From JBJXFK01 sp046155505 (GTDB taxonomy: Bacteria; Planctomycetota; Phycisphaerae; UBA1845; Fen-1342): DNA of 17,948 bases. This document shows, one piece after another, positions 7,573 to 17,208 of this stretch. The number at the start of each line of letters is the position of its first letter. The first letter of the stretch is position 1. Below the pieces are notes generated by a model. That model made no database searches. It was not told the DNA's origin and saw nothing but the letters and a program-made list of their open reading frames with translations. A program made the translations under genes and the position numbers. Location: NCBI GenBank assembly GCA_046155505.1, contig JBJXFK010000041.1, positions 1 through 17,948 on the forward strand, read 5' to 3'.

Positions 7573-8361
7573 TCAGCGCCCCGTGCCGTGGTGACGAAGG
7601 CATGCAACTCCTACGAGCAAAAGGAACCCGCTCGCCGGCTCGGGGATGACTGCAAACAGCGGGTGCGAAAACGGATTGCCGCTCGGATTCGCAGCGCTCG
7701 CAATCCGACCCGTGATCATCGCGAACGGAACCCGGTCTGGCCCGTTTTCCGGAGTCAAGAGCAGTACAACTGGGTCAACCTGAAACGTCAACCGAGCCAG
7801 CACCGCGTTGTTGATCGGCGAGTTGATCGTATCAAACCATGCGAGCGGAATTTCATTCCCTTGCGCGCTGATGCCGCGCAACCCTGTCGGCGTCGAGACG
7901 ATCGGCGGCGGCCCACATTGCGAAGGATCCTCGATCGGCGGACCCGGTGAGGCAAATTGCGGCGCGACCGTGAAGCGTTGTCCCGGCCCGGTGAAAAACG
8001 TGTCGCGGAAAATCAGATTACCGCCGATCTCCGGCGCGATCGGCACGCCCGGCGGCAGCAAATTGTGGTAATAGCACGGTGTCTGATTCGGATCTCCGGA
8101 CGGATGCGGGCGGGTTGCAATCGCCTGCGCCGGATGGTGCCAGATGAATCCCGGCCCGGTGACCGTCACCGAAACGTCGGAAGCGACCCAGTCCGAGCTG
8201 CCGGTCGAGCCCATCAGATCGAACGTGTAATGCGTCTCGTTTACGCGAAAATCGATACCCGGCTCGGGAAGCACGGGACCGCTGTTCTGTACCAACGCCA
8301 TGGATTGCCCGAAGCACGGAGCGGCGCATGCACAAGCGAGAATGTAGCGCCAAGGTCGCAT
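7573..8361 (-). CDS. PEP-CTERM sorting domain protein, 262 aa
   Basis: An exported protein of 262 residues. A short signal peptide (1-19, MRPWRY then a Cys/Ala-rich core ending CFGQ) is followed by a beta-rich body without a recognisable catalytic motif. The C-terminus from about 239 is a PEP-CTERM tag: IPEPAS, a hydrophobic GFLLLVGVACL, and a loose basic end RHHGTGR. The basic end is more drawn out than the usual RRR/RRK cluster but still fits exosortase sorting. The ATG at 8361 is supported by a GAGGAG ribosome site 6 bases upstream. Extracellular placement is likely and the function is unknown. It is co-directional with glnS, but the 117-bp gap and the strong ribosome site suggest separate control. 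A tandem GTTGCGCA repeat lies just upstream. Confidence 0.8.
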   Translation of the reverse strand: MRPWRYILACACAAPCFGQSMALVQNSGPVLPEPGIDFRVNETHYTFDLMGSTGSSDWVASDVSVTVTGPGFIWHHPAQAIATRPHPSGDPNQTPCYYHNLLPPGVPIAPEIGGNLIFRDTFFTGPGQRFTVAPQFASPGPPIEDPSQCGPPPIVSTPTGLRGISAQGNEIPLAWFDTINSPINNAVLARLTFQVDPVVLLLTPENGPDRVPFAMITGRIASAANPSGNPFSHPLFAVIPEPASGFLLLVGVACLRHHGTGR

Positions 8362-8384
8362 GGGTCACTCCTCGGTCGAATAGA

Positions 8385-8400
8385 GTTGCGCAGTTGCGCA
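8385..8400. promoter_or_regulatory. Tandem 8-bp repeat containing palindrome TGCGCA
   Basis: GTTGCGCA occurs twice back to back, 24 bp upstream of the ATG of the 262-residue PEP-CTERM gene. Each unit contains the self-complementary TGCGCA, so the site has both direct and inverted symmetry. It could be an operator; no regulator is known and no clear -35/-10 pair surrounds it. Confidence 0.25.
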
Positions 8401-8478
8401 CGGCTGAATCGTCGCCCGCCGCGCACGCCTGATAAACTCTAGGACACCCGAGTGACGAAAATCCACCTCTTGCCGGGG

Positions 8479-10314
<1,836 letters not shown>

Positions 10315-10465
10315 GGCCGGTATGGTCCCTTTTCAGTGGCTCGCCTCCGACGGTTCAGAGCCGCCGTCCGGCGAGTCGGGCCATGATATTTGCAATCGGC
10401 CCTCGGGCACAGTCGCCCGGGCGCGACATCCGCGACATCGTCTCGGCGCCGTATGCTTCGTCGCT

Positions 10466-10612
10466 CTTCCCTCCGTGCCTCCGTGCCTCCGTGCCTTCGT
10501 GCCTGATCCTTGTTGCCTTCCCCGTTGTTCCCTTGTCCCCTGTCCCCTGTGCGCCGTTTCTTCCCTTGCCCCCTCGATCACTTGTTCCCTCGTTCCCTCG
10601 ATCCCTTCCTCC
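10466..10612. repeat. Low-complexity degenerate repeat tract upstream of tRNA-Gly
   Basis: A pyrimidine-rich tract of imperfect 7-8 base units. It begins with three CTCCGTGC copies and a CTTCGTGC variant (to about 10505), then shifts to TTGTTCCC / TGTCCCC / TCGTTCCC / TCGATCCC variants. It reads open in some frames on the minus strand but gives only repetitive Arg/Gly/Thr-rich peptides, so it is not coding. The 382-base gap between glnS (start 10314) and the tRNA (10697) holds this tract, the tRNA promoter and no gene. Confidence 0.65.
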
Positions 10613-10636
10613 GAACAACATTCCTGCGCGTGGGGC

Positions 10637-10665
10637 TTGAAATCCGCGAGTGCGGCGGGTAGAAC
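10637..10665 (+). promoter_or_regulatory. Promoter of tRNA-Gly
   Basis: TTGAAA (10637-10642) and TAGAAC (10660-10665) are separated by exactly 17 bp, close to the housekeeping sigma consensus TTGACA-17-TATAAT. The predicted transcript start near 10672 leaves a leader of about 25 bases before the tRNA. Confidence 0.6.
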
Positions 10666-10696
10666 TACCGATTCGGTTGAATATTGCCGGACGCCT

Positions 10697-10768
10697 GCGG
10701 GTGTAGCTCAGTGGTAGAGCGTCACGTTGCCAACGTGAATGTCGTGGGTTCGAATCCCATCACCCGCT
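10697..10768 (+). tRNA. tRNA-Gly (anticodon GCC)
   Basis: A full cloverleaf of 72 nt. The acceptor arms GCGGGTG and CACCCGC pair over 7 bp. The D arm is GCTC-AGTGGTA-GAGC. The anticodon stem TCACG/CGTGA encloses the loop TTGCCAA with anticodon GCC. The variable loop is ATGTC. The T arm is GTGGG-TTCGAAT-CCCAT with one G-U pair. The discriminator is T, and CCA is not encoded (TTCG follows). It has its own promoter and terminator. Confidence 0.97.
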
Positions 10769-10777
10769 TCGCTCAAG

Positions 10778-10810
10778 CGCCGATGTCCCGAGTGGACAGC
10801 GGCGTTTTTT
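10778..10810 (+). terminator. Rho-independent terminator of tRNA-Gly
   Basis: CGCCG-A-TGTCC and GGACA-G-CGGCG form a stem with one A-G mismatch around the loop CGAGT, followed directly by six T (10805-10810). It lies 9 bases past the tRNA. Confidence 0.85.
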
Positions 10811-10907
10811 GTTTCTCGCGGGCGACTCTGACCTGCCGACGTCAAGAGGCAAGGCATTAGGAGTGGTTGGCGCACGTCGATTCCAATACCCTGTTTCCGG
10901 CAATACG

Positions 10908-10938
10908 AACGCCCGAGCCTCTCGGCCCGGGCGTTTTT
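10908..10938 (+). terminator. Second rho-independent terminator, no gene assigned
   Basis: AACGCCCGAGCC and GGCCCGGGCGTT form a 12-bp stem with one A-C mismatch around the loop TCTC, leading into a run of five T. It reads on the plus strand about 100 bp after the tRNA terminator. No open reading frame between the two terminators is convincing, so it may back up the tRNA terminator or end a short RNA. The rest of 10939-11032 shows nothing else. Confidence 0.65.
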
Positions 10939-11032
10939 GTTGCAGCTTCGATAGTGATCGTTCAATACCGATTCCCGAGGAATAGCGCGGGTGCTCAACG
11001 ATCGCGCGGGCGCTCTATGCGCACGCTGCGAC

Positions 11033-13315
11033 TTATGGACACGTCGCTCCGAACGCCGCCAGTAGGAGCGAGAGGTCGGTGAGATTCACGACCTGGTCAC
11101 CGTTGATGTCACCGTCCTGGCCCGTCCCGCCGATGAGGCCGAAGTTCGAGAGCAGTATCGACAAGTCGGAGAGATCGATGGCGCCGTTGCCGTTGAGATC
11201 TTCCGGGCAATGTCCGCCCTGGAGGCGACATTTTCCGCTCGAACCCGCCCGCCAGAGTCCATAGACCTCGCTCGGCGTCAACAGGCGTCGGAAGAACTCG
11301 ACCTCATCGATTTGCCCGGCGAGCAGATCCCCCGCCAGCAAGGGTGAGGCGTTTGAAGCGCCGATGCGCAGCGGAGCCGGATTGTCGAGGTTACCTACCA
11401 GCGCACACGCGAAAGTCTGTGGCACGCCATCGACGTAGAGCTTGACGCCGAAGGGGTCGTTCTGCCTGACTGTTGCGGCGACGTGATGCCAGTAGCCGTC
11501 GTTAATCTGCGGGCCGGCGTGAGTGAAGGTCGCATTGCTGAAGAGGCTGTCAGCGACGTCCAACTTAAGCAGGCCGGCCTGTAGCGACAAGCTGTATCCC
11601 CGATAGTCAATGAACGCGGCACCGAGCCAAACCTTCGACACGATTGATCCGTCCGTGTCGCTCGCTCGTACCCAGGCGTCGATCGAAAACGGCAGCGTGC
11701 CGGCGTCGAGTGACGGGTGGTCCGGTACCTGCGTGTAATCGTTGACGCCGTCATACGATCGCGCGGCATGGACCTGGCCGACCGCGAGCGATGGACCATT
11801 GGTGTGCGTACCGGCGTTTTGTCCCTGCGAACTGTCGAACGCGGTCAGGCCGCCGGTTTCGTCGAGCATCCACCACGCGGACATGTTGGGCGGAGGCGTG
11901 ACGCATGGGCATTGCTGGCAACACAAACCGGCCGTCGCGGTCATCTGGCCGGTCACGTTTAGGCCGGTGGGGCCGAAACCGTTGTTGACGACGATCTGGA
12001 CGCAGTTCAGTCCGGGTCTGAACAAATCTTCGTCGGTCACGGTCGGGATCGGTACGCACGCTGCGGCGGGCGCGCCGATGCCAAAGCCGATTTGCACGCC
12101 ATTCAAGTAAGCGGTGGAACCGTCGTCGGCCCAGAAGCAGAGGTCCAACATGGGGTTGGAGAATCTCTCATCGAGGCAGAAGCAGCACTCGTATACATAG
12201 TCGCCGATCGGTGCGCCTTGCTGGCCGGTGGGCGTAGCGGACATCCAGCCGGTGTTGGGGCCCCAAAGCGGATGCGCGGGCACAAAATCCACGGGGCGCG
12301 GCAAAGTCCCTGGCACGCCCGGCGGGGTCGCGACGACCTGCCAGCAGTCGTTGTTGCTGTCCATTGATTTGAACAACGGCTCGTCGGGGCAGGGGCAATA
12401 GGGGAGCAGCAGGTCGCTAACGCATTCGGAGACGACGAGCACTGGCGCGGTGCAGGGCGTTTTGAAGCCGGCGACCGGAAGCTGAATGATCGAGTAGGTG
12501 CCGAACGGGATTCCTGAAATCAGGAATTTCCCGCTGTTGTTGCTGGTCGCGGTGAATTGCTGGCCGGTGGCGTTGTTCGTGAACATGACGGATGCGCCGG
12601 TGAGCGGCAATTCCGTTAGATCCTTGACGCCGTCGCAGTCGTCATCGCGAAACGCGACGCCCGAAAGCCAGGCGCTGGTTGGGTTTTGGATGGTGATCGT
12701 AGCGCAGAAAACCAGCCCGCTGAAAACGCAGCCGCCGTCACGCACATAGATGTAGAGCCAGTTTTGCCCGGGGGCGAGCAAAGCGGTGGTGTCGTAATTT
12801 CGGCAGGTTTCGATGTAGTTGCCGCCGCCCGAACCACTGATCGGGGTGCCGTTGGGAAACTTGGCGTTGGAGATGTACAGACCCTCCGGATTGGGAAGAA
12901 ACGGGTTGTAATCGCCGAGGCTGTCGTCAACTCGCCAGCAAAACTGCATGTCGGAGGCTCCCGGGCAGTCGACGAAGAACGGAACCGCATAAAGCGCGGA
13001 TCGGTCGGGCGTGCCGTTGACGACAATCTGGCGCGGCGTCGCGGGTTGACCGGTACAGCCGGCGAGCGGAAGAAAGTTCTGCGCTGCGGGGATGAACGCG
13101 TGCAAGCCGTTGCGCGCATCGTCGAAATCGAAGGAGGTGAAAGCGCCCGGCGAGAGCCGCGTGCCGCATTGCGGAGCCGCGACGTAGGTGATGTTCAAAT
13201 CCGAGCCGTTCACGGGGCCGTCCCCGCTGCGAAGGTGAATCACCTGCGCGGCGGCGGCGACTGGGGGCAGCGCGGCGACGAGCCAGACGATGAGCAAATT
13301 CCGGTAACAAGACAT
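11033..13315 (-). CDS. Secreted SdrD-B-like / LamG / dockerin-like protein
   Basis: A 760-residue secreted protein. The ATG at 13315 is chosen for its AAGGAG ribosome site 7 bases upstream and because a signal peptide then begins at residue 1 (core LLIVWLVAALPPVAAAA, cut near 23). The frame stays open 100 codons further up, but that stretch is Arg/Ser-rich and overlaps the sigma gene region. About residues 213-287 resemble an SdrD B-like/carboxypeptidase-regulatory Ig fold (WLSGVAFRDDDCDGVKD, then GKFLISGIPFGTY). About 476-690 is a LamG/concanavalin-A-like domain (WWMLDETGG, ARSYDGVNDY, FSIDAWVR, HHVAATV, GQIDEVEFF). The end (about 705-760) has two dockerin-type calcium loops, DLNGNGAID and DINGDQVVN, each followed by an LxDLSxLLxxFG helix. 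It is Cys-rich. It probably binds glycans or cell-surface material; no catalytic domain is evident. Confidence 0.87.
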   Translation of the reverse strand: MSCYRNLLIVWLVAALPPVAAAAQVIHLRSGDGPVNGSDLNITYVAAPQCGTRLSPGAFTSFDFDDARNGLHAFIPAAQNFLPLAGCTGQPATPRQIVVNGTPDRSALYAVPFFVDCPGASDMQFCWRVDDSLGDYNPFLPNPEGLYISNAKFPNGTPISGSGGGNYIETCRNYDTTALLAPGQNWLYIYVRDGGCVFSGLVFCATITIQNPTSAWLSGVAFRDDDCDGVKDLTELPLTGASVMFTNNATGQQFTATSNNSGKFLISGIPFGTYSIIQLPVAGFKTPCTAPVLVVSECVSDLLLPYCPCPDEPLFKSMDSNNDCWQVVATPPGVPGTLPRPVDFVPAHPLWGPNTGWMSATPTGQQGAPIGDYVYECCFCLDERFSNPMLDLCFWADDGSTAYLNGVQIGFGIGAPAAACVPIPTVTDEDLFRPGLNCVQIVVNNGFGPTGLNVTGQMTATAGLCCQQCPCVTPPPNMSAWWMLDETGGLTAFDSSQGQNAGTHTNGPSLAVGQVHAARSYDGVNDYTQVPDHPSLDAGTLPFSIDAWVRASDTDGSIVSKVWLGAAFIDYRGYSLSLQAGLLKLDVADSLFSNATFTHAGPQINDGYWHHVAATVRQNDPFGVKLYVDGVPQTFACALVGNLDNPAPLRIGASNASPLLAGDLLAGQIDEVEFFRRLLTPSEVYGLWRAGSSGKCRLQGGHCPEDLNGNGAIDLSDLSILLSNFGLIGGTGQDGDINGDQVVNLTDLSLLLAAFGATCP

Positions 13316-13502
13316 TGGAGTCTCCTTGCGGCGTTGGTGCGGCGGTCGGTCACACGGATCGACGTCCGCTGCTTCTCCGCAGGCCGACCCGCTCTTCTTA
13401 CCGAATGCGTCGGCATTTGCCGATTTTTCGCTGAGAATTGGATTGGCGTGAGCAGCGCGCGGGGTACGACGCTCATTCGCGCATACGATGCAGCACTCGG
13501 CG

Positions 13503-13540
13503 TGGTAGAATCGGGCGATCACTTCGGACGAGGCGGCGGT
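13503..13540 (+). promoter_or_regulatory. Putative extended -10 box and leader of the sigma/kinase operon
   Basis: TGG-TAGAAT (13503-13511) matches an extended -10 element, continues as TAGAATCG, and is followed by GCGGCGGT (13533-13540) just before the ATG at 13543. The pattern repeats that before the first kinase (3103-3135). No clear -35 box is present. The GAGG at 13530-13533 may serve as the ribosome site. Confidence 0.45.
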
Positions 13541-13542
13541 GT

Positions 13543-14142
13543 ATGCGGCTGACTGAGCAGACCACGACGACCGTCCTGCTGGACGGTCTTCACGATTCGG
13601 CGAATCACGCCGCATGGATGGTTTTTCAGGAGCGTTATGTTCCGATCATGCAGGCGCTTGCGCGCCGACTTGGGTTGCATGAGGCGGATGCGGCGGATGT
13701 GACGCAAGAAGCGTTGGTGCGATTTTTGACGGAGTATCGGGCGGGGCGCTTCAACCGTGAGCGTGGGCGCTTGCGGGCGTGGTTGGTGACGATACTTCGA
13801 TATCGCGTGGCGGATCGTCATCGGGCGATGTGGACGAACCGGACGGTGATGGGTGGATCCGCGGTAGAGCGGCTGCCCGCAGACGATGAGCTCGAGTCAG
13901 CTTGGGAAGCTGAGCAACGGCAAGTGCTTCTTCAGCTCGCTTTTCAACGTCTGCGCGAGGACTCGCGGCTGGCCGAGCAGACGATTCGCGCATTCGAACG
14001 GCTGGTGCTCGATGAGCGGTCCGTGGCCGAAGTTGCGGCCGAATTCGGCATGACACCCAACGACGTATATGTGGCGAAGTCGCGCGTTCTCGAGCGCTTG
14101 CGATCGTCGATGGCGGAGTTGGATCGCCTTTACGCGGATTAA
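13543..14142 (+). CDS. ECF-family RNA polymerase sigma factor
   Basis: A 199-residue ECF sigma factor that would direct RNA polymerase to a dedicated set of promoters. Region 2 spans about 20-95: AWMVFQERYVPIMQALARRL, the DADAADVTQEALVRF-like polymerase-contact helix (48-61), and the promoter-melting part RGRLRAWLVTILRYRVADRHR (74-94). After a linker, region 4 (about 125-190) has the helix-turn-helix SVAEVAAEFGMTPNDVYVAKSR followed by VLERLR. No C-terminal extension is present. The ATG at 13543 is preferred over an open frame back to 13438, because the extra part is Arg-rich and unlike the family, and a GAGG lies about 9 bases upstream of this ATG. It ends 6 bp before the kinase gene, so the two are very probably one operon and translationally coupled. 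The gene is divergent from the LamG/dockerin gene. Confidence 0.92.
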   Translation: MRLTEQTTTTVLLDGLHDSANHAAWMVFQERYVPIMQALARRLGLHEADAADVTQEALVRFLTEYRAGRFNRERGRLRAWLVTILRYRVADRHRAMWTNRTVMGGSAVERLPADDELESAWEAEQRQVLLQLAFQRLREDSRLAEQTIRAFERLVLDERSVAEVAAEFGMTPNDVYVAKSRVLERLRSSMAELDRLYAD

Positions 14143-14148
14143 TAGCGG

Positions 14149-17100
14149 ATGGAACAGCGTAGCGAATCGCGGTCGATCGCGTGTCCGGAGCGGCACCTGC
14201 TGGAGGCGATCGCCGACGGCCTGGAAACCACCGACGCGCTGCGCGACCACGTTCGCAACTGTGGGCATTGCCAACGTGCGTTGCGGCAGTTGCGTGAGGA
14301 TAACGAGCTGCTGGTCGAGCTGGCGACGGCGGTGCGCCGCTCGGCTGCGAAGGCGACGAATTCACCAGTTCCGGTCGAGATTGCTGGATACAAGATTCGG
14401 GAGACAATTGGTCGAGGCGGACAGGGCGTGGTGTATCGCGCGGTGCAGTTGTCCACGAAACGCGACGTGGCGATCAAGGTGATTCGCGAGGGGCCGCTGA
14501 CGACCAGCGGCGAATTGGCGCGGTTCCAGCGTGAGGTGGAGATTCTCGCGCGGCTGGATCATCCGCACATCGTGAAGATTCTGGACAGCGGGGCGGCGGC
14601 GGGATGTCGCTACTTCGTGATGGAATTGATCGACGGTGTGCCGCTCGACGAGTATTTCGAAATAAGCGTCGGCGGCGCGTCATCGTCGACGACAGGTTCC
14701 GCCGCGAGTTCGAATTCGTCACGATCGCACTTGGCGCGGTTTGCCGCGTCCGAACTGGAGCGCCGGTTGCATTTGTTCGCGCGGGTCTGCGAAGCCGTCC
14801 ACGGCGCGCATCTTCGCGGCGTGATGCACCGCGACTTGAAGCCTGCGAATGTGCTTGTCGATCGAGCGGGTGACCCGCATGTTCTGGATTTCGGCCTGGC
14901 GCGTAATGCCGTTCACGGCGACGAGACGACGTTGACGCGCGAAGCTCATTTCGTGGGCACCGTTCGCTGGGCTTCGCCGGAACAGACCAGCGGCGATCCG
15001 GCACAAATCGACCTGCGCTCGGATGTGTATTCGCTTGGGCTGATGCTGCATAACCTGTTGACCGGCGACTTTCCGTATGCTGTCGCAGGGTCGCTGCCGG
15101 ACGTAATCGCCAACATTCGGAGTGCGGATCCGACGCCGCCCGGCCTGCGTCGGCGCGGGATCAGCGCGGAACTCGACACGATCGTGCTCAAGTGCCTGGC
15201 GAAGGAGCCGGAGCGTCGCTACGAGTCGGCCGGGGCGTTGGCCCGAGACGTTCGGCATTTTCTGGATGGGTCGCCGCTCGACGCGCGGCGTGACAGTATT
15301 TGGTATGTGGTGCGAAAGCGCCTGAGCCGCCATCGTCGCGCGGTGGCGCTCACTACGGTGCTGGGCATCGCATCGATCGCCGCGTTGTTGACCGGAACGT
15401 ACCTGGCGGCGCGGGCCGCGGAAGCCGTCAAGCGCGAGGCGATTGAGCGCAGCTTGCGAACCGAGCAAACGGCGCGTGCGCAAGCGGTCGCGCTCGTGCT
15501 GAGCGAGATCCTGCCGCCGGTGACGAATAACGTGGCTGCGGCACCGACTGCGTCGCTTGAGCACAGTCTGATCGACCTGCGCGAAGCGCTTGAAACCGGA
15601 TGGCTGCGCGACCAGCCGGAACTTGTGGCCCAGATCCAGTCGATCCTCTCCGACATTTACGCGGCGCGCGGGACGAATTCCGGATGGGCCGGCGAGTCCG
15701 CCGCCTATCAGGCACGCATGCTCATGGGTCAGCTTTATGGTCAGCAGGATCCAAGAACGCTGCGCATGGCGGGGGTGCAGGTTGGTGCGCTGCTTGCTCG
15801 CAAACGACTGGTCGAGGCGGAACACGACGCCGCCGCGCTGGCTCGGAGTTGGGATGCCCTCGGCGAGTCGTGGCGTGAGCAGGCGCGCATGGCGCGCGTG
15901 ATGCTCGCGTCGGCGCAGCTTCAGCAGGGTCGGCCAGGCGACGCCGAAGCCACAGTGGCAGGCGTGTTGGGCGAGTATGCGGCTGCGACGGTCGCACCGA
16001 GCGTGTGCTGCGCCTGGGCGTGGCAGACGCTTTCCGAAATTCACGAACAGCAGTCCGATTTCAAGAGCGCGCGAGAGGCGTGCATGCAGTCGTTGAAGAT
16101 TCGGTTGCTTTTGAATCGCGACACCCATCCGGACGTGACCAGCACGATCGCGCTACTCGGGCGGCTCACGCGGCAATGCGGGATTGCGGCAGCGACCGCG
16201 GAGTTGCCAGCGGCGGACGATTTACTTGCTTTGGCCAGTGCGTTGGGAAAATGCGACAGCGACCCGCTCGGGTGCGGGCTTTCCGACGCGGCCGAAGCGC
16301 TGATCGAATTGAAACGCACGCTGTTCGGCGAAATCCACGGCGAGGCGGCGGAGTCAATGGCGCTGCTCGGACTCTGTTTCCATCGCGTCGCGGACTGGCC
16401 GCGCAGTGCGAGCTGGTACGAGCGCAGCGGGCAGGTGCTTGAGGCACATCTCGGCCAACCGGATTTGTCAGTCGCAAACTGTTTTGCGTTGGCTGCCGAG
16501 GCTCATGGCCAGCTTCTTGATTTCGACCGCAGGCTGCAACTCGAGGCCCGAGTTCTTCTGATCCTCGAACGGATTCCGCGGGGACACATCGACCCGCAAT
16601 CGCTCGCGCTTCGGCGCCGGGATCTTGCGACACACTACGGCTTGGCGGGCCGATGTGACCAAATCGACTCATTGTTTACTCAGGTCATTGACGTGTTCGA
16701 AGCCGGTTACGGGGTGCAGGGGCATGTGGTCGCGACCACGCACACGCGCTATGCCGACGCGCTGCTGCGCTGCGACCGTCCCGAGGAAGCCCTGAAACAC
16801 GCGACGATTGGGTATGACCTCGGCGTTGATCTGCGTTCCACGCCGGCGGATCAGCGCGAAGCGATGATGCACATCCTAATGCTCGCCTACGCCGCGTCGA
16901 ATCGTATCGACGAGGCAATGGCCATTTCGACACGCTATGAATCGCTCGTCGCGCTGCGCCGGGCGCAGCATGCCGAATCGGACAACTCCGGCATGCACGC
17001 ATGGCTCGCCGATGTTCATTGGTCTCTGGCGGCCGTACATCGCGCCGCGGGAGACGTCCAGCGCGCGGCTGCGTATTCATCCCGGTCGCGCGATCACTGG

Positions 17101-17208
17101 GATTGTGTGTGCGAGCAGCTCCAAACACGGTTTGGGGTCGAGCCGCAACGCAAGGCACCGTGGAATGCGTATCCGGCGGCTGCACTTCGCGACTTCGAGC
17201 ACCGATAG
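14149..17208 (+). CDS. Anti-sigma-type zinc motif fused to transmembrane Ser/Thr kinase with TPR region
   Basis: A 1019-residue protein. Residues 12-41 carry C12, H34, C38 and C41, spaced C-x21-H-x3-C-x2-C as in zinc-binding anti-sigma domains (zf-HC2/ZAS), in the stretch DHVRNCGHCQRAL. The kinase domain spans about 82-373: GRGGQGVVY (88-96), lysine 110, HRDLKPAN (227-234), DFGLAR (247-252) and SPEQ (276-279), all intact. A Ser/Thr-rich insertion (172-195) interrupts the domain after the hinge (MELIDGVPLDEYF). One membrane helix lies at about 397-421. The remainder is helical with TPR-like repeats, for example near 634-660, 740-810, 850-890 and 949-985. It is encoded 6 bp after the sigma gene, with no evident ribosome site of its own. 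I infer that it binds and regulates that sigma factor, with the TPR part receiving the signal across the membrane. Confidence 0.92.
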   Translation: MEQRSESRSIACPERHLLEAIADGLETTDALRDHVRNCGHCQRALRQLREDNELLVELATAVRRSAAKATNSPVPVEIAGYKIRETIGRGGQGVVYRAVQLSTKRDVAIKVIREGPLTTSGELARFQREVEILARLDHPHIVKILDSGAAAGCRYFVMELIDGVPLDEYFEISVGGASSSTTGSAASSNSSRSHLARFAASELERRLHLFARVCEAVHGAHLRGVMHRDLKPANVLVDRAGDPHVLDFGLARNAVHGDETTLTREAHFVGTVRWASPEQTSGDPAQIDLRSDVYSLGLMLHNLLTGDFPYAVAGSLPDVIANIRSADPTPPGLRRRGISAELDTIVLKCLAKEPERRYESAGALARDVRHFLDGSPLDARRDSIWYVVRKRLSRHRRAVALTTVLGIASIAALLTGTYLAARAAEAVKREAIERSLRTEQTARAQAVALVLSEILPPVTNNVAAAPTASLEHSLIDLREALETGWLRDQPELVAQIQSILSDIYAARGTNSGWAGESAAYQARMLMGQLYGQQDPRTLRMAGVQVGALLARKRLVEAEHDAAALARSWDALGESWREQARMARVMLASAQLQQGRPGDAEATVAGVLGEYAAATVAPSVCCAWAWQTLSEIHEQQSDFKSAREACMQSLKIRLLLNRDTHPDVTSTIALLGRLTRQCGIAAATAELPAADDLLALASALGKCDSDPLGCGLSDAAEALIELKRTLFGEIHGEAAESMALLGLCFHRVADWPRSASWYERSGQVLEAHLGQPDLSVANCFALAAEAHGQLLDFDRRLQLEARVLLILERIPRGHIDPQSLALRRRDLATHYGLAGRCDQIDSLFTQVIDVFEAGYGVQGHVVATTHTRYADALLRCDRPEEALKHATIGYDLGVDLRSTPADQREAMMHILMLAYAASNRIDEAMAISTRYESLVALRRAQHAESDNSGMHAWLADVHWSLAAVHRAAGDVQRAAAYSSRSRDHWDCVCEQLQTRFGVEPQRKAPWNAYPAAALRDFEHR

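Noticed and set aside
10864..10938. Possible short peptide from a TTG start after AGGAG
   Set aside because: The frame runs through the terminator stem without a stop and shows no conserved peptide character.
10708..10998. Open reading frame of 96 codons on the minus strand over the tRNA
   Set aside because: It is antisense to the tRNA-Gly and its terminators. Its C-terminal GDGIRTHDIHVGN comes from the tRNA itself and is a well-known kind of false protein.
10985..11015. Near-direct repeat GCGCGGGTGCTC / GCGCGGGCGCTC
   Set aside because: It is short and GC-rich with a mismatch, so it could easily arise by chance. No associated feature was found.
14719..16128. Open reading frame of 469 codons on the minus strand
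   Set aside because: It is opposite the second kinase. The plus strand carries the HRD, DFG and SPE motifs across this span.
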